From Acidobacteriaceae bacterium (GTDB taxonomy: Bacteria > Acidobacteriota > Terriglobia > Terriglobales > Acidobacteriaceae): a stretch of DNA of 6,254 bases. Shown here piece by piece: positions 1-4,002 of the stretch. Location of the stretch: assembly GCA_030042915.1 (NCBI GenBank), contig JASHYS010000066.1:1-6254 (forward strand). The letters are read 5' to 3'. Below the pieces are notes generated by a model, which saw nothing but the letters and a program-made list of their open reading frames with translations, was not told the origin of the DNA and did no database searches. Within the stretch, counting starts at the first letter, position 1, and the number at the start of each line of letters is the position of its first letter. The translations under genes were made by a program, and so were the position numbers.

Positions 1-1330
1 CGTTATGAAAGAGTAATGGCAGTTCGGCGTAATGAAGATTGGGCCGCACCACGTTGATATCGTCGGCAACGTGGCCGTTGGCTGCAAAGATGTCGAGATG
101 GCCGTCGAGATCGTAGTCAAAGAAAAGGCAGCCGAAGGTGAGCGACTGCGCCGAGGGCGAGGTAATCCCCGCGCTCGCGGATTGATCGGTGAAGAGCCCC
201 GTTCCGTCATTGTGATAGAGCGAGATGCTTTCGTCGGTGAAGTTTCCGATCACGAGGCTTTGGCGGCTGGAGTTGTCGTAGTCTCCGGAATCCGTGCCCA
301 TGCCGGCGCGTGCGCGCCCGGCATCGCTGAAGGCAACTCCGGCGGCAAACGCGGTGTCGGTAAAAGTTCCGTCATGATTATTGTGGTAGAGCTGATTTGG
401 CGCCGTGTCGTTGGAGACGAAAAGATCGATCCAGCCATCGCTGTCGTAGTCGAGCAACGCCACACCGAGCGATTTGCCGTTCGGGGCGTAGACGCCCGCG
501 CGCTTGGTTACGTCTTCGAATCGACCGTTGCCGAGGTTGCGAAAGAGGCGCGAGCTCTCGCCTTTGTACGCCTCGGGTGTGCAATAAGACTTGTGCGTGC
601 CGTCGAGCGAGCAGAATTGATCGGTTTTCGGCGACCACTCGACGTAGTGCGCGACGAAGAGATCGAGTTTGCCGTCGTTGTCGTAGTCGAACCACACGGC
701 GCCGCTGGGGAAACCAGAATCTGCGAGGCCTGCTTTGGCCGTCACGTCGGCGAATTTGCCGTTATGCAGATTGCGGAAGAGATGACTGCCTCCGATCGCA
801 GTGACGTAGATGTCGTCGTAGCCGTCGTTATCGAAGTCGCCGACTGCACAGCCCATGCCGTACATCGGAACCTCGAGTCCCGCCTGACGCGTCACGTCAG
901 TAAACGTGCCGTCGTGATTGTTGTGGTAAAGAGCAGGATAGGACTTGGCTTTTTCATGACCTGGCCAATCCATGGAGTTGACAAAGAAGATGTCGGGCCA
1001 GCCGTCATTGTCGTAGTCGATGATGCAGACGCCGCTGCCCATGGTCTCAGGCAGATACTTGGCGCCGAATGCGCCGCTGTTGTGCTTGAAATGGATGCCT
1101 GCCTGCTCGGTTACGTCAGCAAATGTTACGGGACCCGATGGACGCGAGGCCGCAAGTTGCGCGGTAGGGACTGGCGAGGACGTTGCCTGTGCGGGCCGGG
1201 CACTGTTGCTTTGCTCGGGCTGCGGCGCCGGCCTTGCTTTGCAGCCGCAGATGGCCACGGGCAGCCCTGCAAGGACCGAAGCAAAGATCAGCGAATGCGC
1301 CTGAAACGAACGGTTGGAAAGTTGAAACAT
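1..1330 (-). CDS. CRTAC1-like FG-GAP repeat protein, exported, 3' partial
   Basis: Partial gene: 443 residues are read from the ATG at 1330 to the left edge without a stop or frameshift. The N-terminus (MFQLSNRSFQAHSLIFASVLAGLPVAICGC) is a hydrophobic export signal; ICGC at 27-30 loosely fits a lipobox with Cys at an unusual position, so lipoprotein status is possible but uncertain. A Pro/Ala/Ser/Gln-rich linker covers about 33-66. Calcium-loop repeats follow at 105-113 (DYDNDGWPD), 165-173 (DFDNDGYDD), 215-223 (DYDNDGKLD), 294-302 (DYDSDGWID) and 405-413 (DYDLDGHLD), with a degenerate copy at 350-358 (DYDNSSRQS). The insert C240...SYCTPEAYKG (Cys250), a CRTAC1 family hallmark, suggests a disulfide. 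An ASPIC/UnbV domain is expected just beyond the edge but is not seen. The ATG is the only reasonable start: the in-frame stop of the membrane-protein gene lies two codons upstream and the next Met is residue 97. No Shine-Dalgarno is visible, so translation probably depends on reinitiation after the upstream gene. Confidence 0.9.
   Translation of the reverse strand, partial: MFQLSNRSFQAHSLIFASVLAGLPVAICGCKARPAPQPEQSNSARPAQATSSPVPTAQLAASRPSGPVTFADVTEQAGIHFKHNSGAFGAKYLPETMGSGVCIIDYDNDGWPDIFFVNSMDWPGHEKAKSYPALYHNNHDGTFTDVTRQAGLEVPMYGMGCAVGDFDNDGYDDIYVTAIGGSHLFRNLHNGKFADVTAKAGLADSGFPSGAVWFDYDNDGKLDLFVAHYVEWSPKTDQFCSLDGTHKSYCTPEAYKGESSRLFRNLGNGRFEDVTKRAGVYAPNGKSLGVALLDYDSDGWIDLFVSNDTAPNQLYHNNHDGTFTDTAFAAGVAFSDAGRARAGMGTDSGDYDNSSRQSLVIGNFTDESISLYHNDGTGLFTDQSASAGITSPSAQSLTFGCLFFDYDLDGHLDIFAANGHVADDINVVRPNLHYAELPLLFHN
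681..697. repeat. 17-base word shared with 3401-3417 (VWFDYD repeat)
   Basis: The word tcgtagtcgaaccacac occurs here and at 3401-3417, encoding VWFDYD on the minus strand. The flanks are also similar, so the proteins share AVWFDYD(N/H)DGKLDLFV at the corresponding third repeat, which supports descent from a common gene. Confidence 0.7.
906..922. repeat. 17-base word shared with 3641-3657 (HDGTFTD repeat)
   Basis: The word gtgccgtcgtgattgtt occurs here and at 3641-3657. On the minus strand it encodes the NNHDGT core of the repeat linker, in DG-TFTDV context, in both FG-GAP proteins. It reflects conserved protein repeats and paralogy, not a mobile or regulatory repeat. Confidence 0.7.
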
Positions 1331-1339
1331 GACGGGTCA
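1331..1339 (-). other. In-frame six-base junction TGA-CCC-GTC before the last gene's ATG
   Basis: The stop of the membrane-protein gene (1339-1337) is followed by two codons and then the ATG of the next gene in the same reading frame. No Shine-Dalgarno is seen in the preceding 15 bases. The most likely mechanism is termination followed by reinitiation; occasional readthrough would fuse the two proteins, though nothing seen here shows that it occurs. Confidence 0.8.
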
Positions 1340-2221
1340 AGCCTGCGCGGCTTTCTGACCGGCGGTAGAAGAAGTTTTGGCCCGGCGCGCGTCGACTGCC
1401 ATTTCGATCAGCATCGCGCTGGGACCGATCCAGAAAAGCGCATAAAGCGGAGCGTAGATGCTGCTGTTGAGGCGAAAGAAGAACTCGAGCACCGCGATGA
1501 GGGCAGCCACAATGCACTGGCCCAGTCGCGAGCGCACAGTCGTTTTGGGGTCGGTGATCATGAAAAAGATGAACAGCTGATACATGGGCCCGGTGATCGG
1601 CGAGATCTCGGCCTGCCAGGGGTCGCCTGTGATGTGAGCGCGCAGGAACGAGAGCGCGACAAAGCAGATAACGTAGGTAAGGGTGATATTGAAGCGCCTG
1701 GCGCGCCACACGATGACTGAGCCCAGAATCCAAATGACGATGAGCGAAGCCAGGTTGTTGCCCCACTGAATACTGAGCGAGGCTACGGCCTGCGGTGCCA
1801 GGATAAGCAAAGCGCAGATTCCAAAATTCGAGGGGTTCCAGATGTGACGGCCGCGAACGCGCAGCGCGTACTTCGACGTGATGGAAAGCGCGCTGCACAG
1901 CGCATAAGGCCAGAAGGCCGGCGAACGCAGAAGAATGCCAACGCTGATGCCGGTGATGTAAGCGCTGGCGGGATGCGGCCATTTGCGAAAACAAACGCGA
2001 CCCAGCGTCATTTCGATCGTGATGGCAGTGATGATGGCGAGCAGTGTCTTCGAGTAGCTTTCGAGGATCCCAAAAGACAGATTGCCGGTGAGAAGGATCA
2101 GCGTGATGAAGATGGGCGGCAGAAATGGGTTGAGCCAGCCGGGGATAAGCAGACTCCCCTTCGACTGAGGCCTTTGCTCAGAGTGCGGCGGCGGGCTGGT
2201 TTGCGTGACGGGCGGGCTCAT
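1337..2221 (-). CDS. NQR2/RnfD-type multi-pass inner-membrane protein (UnbU-like)
   Basis: Complete gene, 294 residues. The ATG at 2221 overlaps the preceding stop as ATGA; the frame runs 24 codons further upstream, but inside the UnbV-like gene. A weak GAAAGAG ribosome site ends five bases upstream. A Pro/Ser/Gln-rich polar head (1-28) is followed by about eight to ten hydrophobic segments, roughly 34-51, 57-75, 86-104, 105-118, 133-152, 158-173, 178-194, 212-223, 233-249 and 255-273. Two blocks point to the NQR2_RnfD_RnfE family: SKYALRVRGRHIWNPSNFG (116-134) and ITGPMYQLFIFFMITDPKTT (209-228), the latter matching the FFMATDP segment of RnfD. I find no SGAT motif, where RnfD and NqrB carry covalent FMN, and no other Rnf subunit gene is in the window, so this is probably not a canonical Rnf subunit. 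Its placement between two UnbV-type genes fits UnbU, the membrane protein paired with UnbV in enediyne loci. Electron transfer or transport is inference. The family call is fairly sure, the function unknown. Confidence 0.85.
   Translation of the reverse strand: MSPPVTQTSPPPHSEQRPQSKGSLLIPGWLNPFLPPIFITLILLTGNLSFGILESYSKTLLAIITAITIEMTLGRVCFRKWPHPASAYITGISVGILLRSPAFWPYALCSALSITSKYALRVRGRHIWNPSNFGICALLILAPQAVASLSIQWGNNLASLIVIWILGSVIVWRARRFNITLTYVICFVALSFLRAHITGDPWQAEISPITGPMYQLFIFFMITDPKTTVRSRLGQCIVAALIAVLEFFFRLNSSIYAPLYALFWIGPSAMLIEMAVDARRAKTSSTAGQKAAQA
2218..2221 (-). other. ATGA stop/start overlap between the UnbV-like and RnfD-type genes
   Basis: TGA (2220-2218) ends the UnbV-like gene and ATG (2221-2219) begins the membrane-protein gene. 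The preceding GAAAGAG (2233-2227) is only a weak ribosome site, so coupling to upstream translation is likely. It fixes the membrane-protein start. Confidence 0.88.
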
Positions 2222-4002
2222 GATGGCTCTTTCACAGTGTAGAGGCGATCGGGCGTGAGATGGTCGAGGGTCTGCACGGTGCCCGAAGGCCAACGGATCA
2301 CTGCTCGATCAATCTTCGGGTCCTTTCCGAGGCCGAAGTGCACGCGCCGGTCATTCTGGGAGGCAAAACCTCCGCCGCCTGAGATCTGCTGCAACTGCTC
2401 TTTGCCGTCCCAATAGAGCGTAAGCTGGGTGCCGATCGCGCTGCGATTGCTCTTCGTGCCCTCGAGCGAGAACTCAATCCAGCGGTTGGCCGGTGAGACC
2501 GTGTTCTTGTAGATGAGCAATGGGCCGCGCTGGTTGGCGACTACGATGTCGAGCGCGCCCGTGTTCCAAAGATCTGCAAGCGCAACCGACCGGCCGTCGT
2601 AAGTGTCTGTTGCACCGACGGCCTGGGCAACATCAACGAACTTTCCTTCGCCGTCATTGAGCCACAGCCGCTTTTGCTGATAACCGGAAAGGCTTCGGCC
2701 ATTGAACGCGGGCCAGTTCGCCGCGTCGCCGATGATGGAGCTGTTGCCGCCGGCAACCTTCGAAAAATCGTACCAGTAGCTGCGTTGACGGTCGAGCGAG
2801 ATAAAGCCGTTGGCGAGGTAGAGATCGAGGTTGCCGTCATTATTAAAATCGCCAAACTGCGCGCCGAAACTCCACCCACCCAACTCCACGCCCAGGTCGC
2901 GCGCCAGGTTGTCATATTGAAGCGCCGGGCCCGCCCGTGGCACCCAAAGGTTGTTGCCCTGGATCAGCACGCCTTCTTCAGAGATGTTGGAGACATAGAC
3001 GGAAAACTTTCCCTGGTCGAAGATGTCGCCAAAGGATACGTTCATGCCGCTTTTGGGCGCGAATCCCACGCCGGTTTCTTTGCCAGCCTCGTGAAAGTGC
3101 CCGTGATCGTTGATGTAAAGCTCCGACACTCCGTAATCGTTGGCGATAAAGAGATCGGGGTAGCCGGTGCCGCTCAAATCGGCAGCCGCGCAGGCAAGAG
3201 CCCAGCGGTTGCTCTTGATGCCAACCTGCGCGCTCACTTCTTCGAAACGGCCGCTACCCAGATTGTGGAAGAGATATTTGCGGCCACCGTTGCTGGCGTA
3301 TTCGAAGCTGTTGGGCATCATGCGCGTATTGCGCAGATGCCACAGGTCCAGATCTTCGGAATAATATCCGCCCACAAAGAGGTCGAGCTTGCCATCGTGG
3401 TCGTAGTCGAACCACACCGCGGTGTTGGCGTTTATCCATGGCGGCAGCCCGGCCTGATCGGTTACGCGCGTGAAATGCTCGCCATGGTCGTTGTGGAAGA
3501 GCTCGGGCCTACCCCACTTGATGAGGAAGAGATCCTCGTAGCCGTCATTATCGTAGTCGCCCCACACTGCGCCCATGGAGACGCCGGTGCCCGGCTGGTT
3601 TACATCGGCAATACCCAGTTGTTCCGCAACGTCGGTGAAGGTGCCGTCGTGATTGTTCCGATAAAGATGGTTCTTGCTGCCGATGGCGCTGTTGGTCACG
3701 TAGATGTCGGGCCATCCGTCGCGGTTGTAGTCGACGATTGAGACGGAGGCGCCCATGGACGCGACTTCAGGCATGATGCCGTTGAGTTGCGGGTCGAGCG
3801 TGGGCGCCTGATGAATAAAGTCGATGCCCGCCGCGTGTGAGACCTCCTGGAGGGAGAAGCCGTAGCGCTCGAGCGTCACATGTGCGTTGGGGCTGGGCTC
3901 CGTCTTGGCCCGCGCTGAAAAATGGCGCACCATCCACGGCACCGCAAGGAGCACGGCGAAGAAGATAGTTACCAGGACTCGCGCGATGGAAACCCTCTTC
4001 AT
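2218..4002 (-). CDS. Exported CRTAC1/UnbV-like FG-GAP repeat protein with C-terminal ASPIC/UnbV domain
   Basis: Complete gene, 594 residues. I chose the ATG at 4002 because it overlaps the upstream stop as ATGA, has a CGGAG ribosome site seven bases upstream, and puts a basic-then-hydrophobic segment at the N-terminus (MKRVSIAR, then about residues 7-25). The frame extends 24 codons further upstream, but those lie inside the upstream gene. The N-terminal helix is a signal peptide or anchor; ARA before Lys33 is a possible signal peptidase I site. Calcium-loop repeats are at 91-99 (DYNRDGWPD), 149-157 (DYDNDGYED), 199-207 (DYDHDGKLD) and 385-393 (DFNNDGNLD), with degenerate copies at 274-283 and 476-485. 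Residues 518-588 are the ASPIC/UnbV domain: NRSAIGTQLTLYW, SGGGGFASQNDRRVHFGLG, IRWPSGTVQ. The family adopts a beta-propeller and acts outside the cytoplasm, but its biochemical role is not established. It overlaps the following membrane-protein gene by ATGA, arguing that the two products work together, as unbV and unbU do in enediyne clusters. Confidence 0.93.
   Translation of the reverse strand: MKRVSIARVLVTIFFAVLLAVPWMVRHFSARAKTEPSPNAHVTLERYGFSLQEVSHAAGIDFIHQAPTLDPQLNGIMPEVASMGASVSIVDYNRDGWPDIYVTNSAIGSKNHLYRNNHDGTFTDVAEQLGIADVNQPGTGVSMGAVWGDYDNDGYEDLFLIKWGRPELFHNDHGEHFTRVTDQAGLPPWINANTAVWFDYDHDGKLDLFVGGYYSEDLDLWHLRNTRMMPNSFEYASNGGRKYLFHNLGSGRFEEVSAQVGIKSNRWALACAAADLSGTGYPDLFIANDYGVSELYINDHGHFHEAGKETGVGFAPKSGMNVSFGDIFDQGKFSVYVSNISEEGVLIQGNNLWVPRAGPALQYDNLARDLGVELGGWSFGAQFGDFNNDGNLDLYLANGFISLDRQRSYWYDFSKVAGGNSSIIGDAANWPAFNGRSLSGYQQKRLWLNDGEGKFVDVAQAVGATDTYDGRSVALADLWNTGALDIVVANQRGPLLIYKNTVSPANRWIEFSLEGTKSNRSAIGTQLTLYWDGKEQLQQISGGGGFASQNDRRVHFGLGKDPKIDRAVIRWPSGTVQTLDHLTPDRLYTVKEPS
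2239..2451 (-). other. ASPIC/UnbV domain of the 594-residue protein
   Basis: Encodes residues 518-588. Conserved features seen are the NRSAIGTQLTLYW start, the Gly-rich SGGGGFASQND turn, the HFGLG strand and the IRWPSGTVQ strand, in the usual order and spacing. The domain sits at the C-terminus, its normal place. Confidence 0.88.
3999..4002 (-). other. ATGA stop/start overlap between the first and second genes
   Basis: The last base triplet of the upstream gene is TGA (4001-3999) and the downstream ATG is 4002-4000, so they share ATGA. Such overlaps normally mean translational coupling and co-expression at related levels. The overlap also decides the start of the downstream gene. Confidence 0.9.

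Noticed and set aside
32..1720. 562-residue plus-strand open frame
   Set aside because: It is antisense to the left-edge FG-GAP gene and part of the membrane gene. Its runs of Val (VVVVE, AVVIVV) are the complement of GAC/TAC/GAC codons in the calcium loops, and it crosses the boundary of two convincing minus-strand genes.
1116..1994. 292-residue minus-strand frame spanning the membrane gene and the next gene
   Set aside because: Out of frame with both genes, rich in His/Arg/Ala, with no membrane pattern; it is a frame shadow.
2674..3741. 355-residue plus-strand open frame
   Set aside because: Antisense to the 594-residue UnbV-like gene, with the same Val-rich artefact of DxDxDG codons and no recognisable domain.
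1..4002. A complete enediyne biosynthetic cluster
   Set aside because: Only UnbU/UnbV-like proteins are seen. These families also occur widely without enediyne synthesis, and no polyketide synthase, thioesterase or tailoring gene lies in the window.
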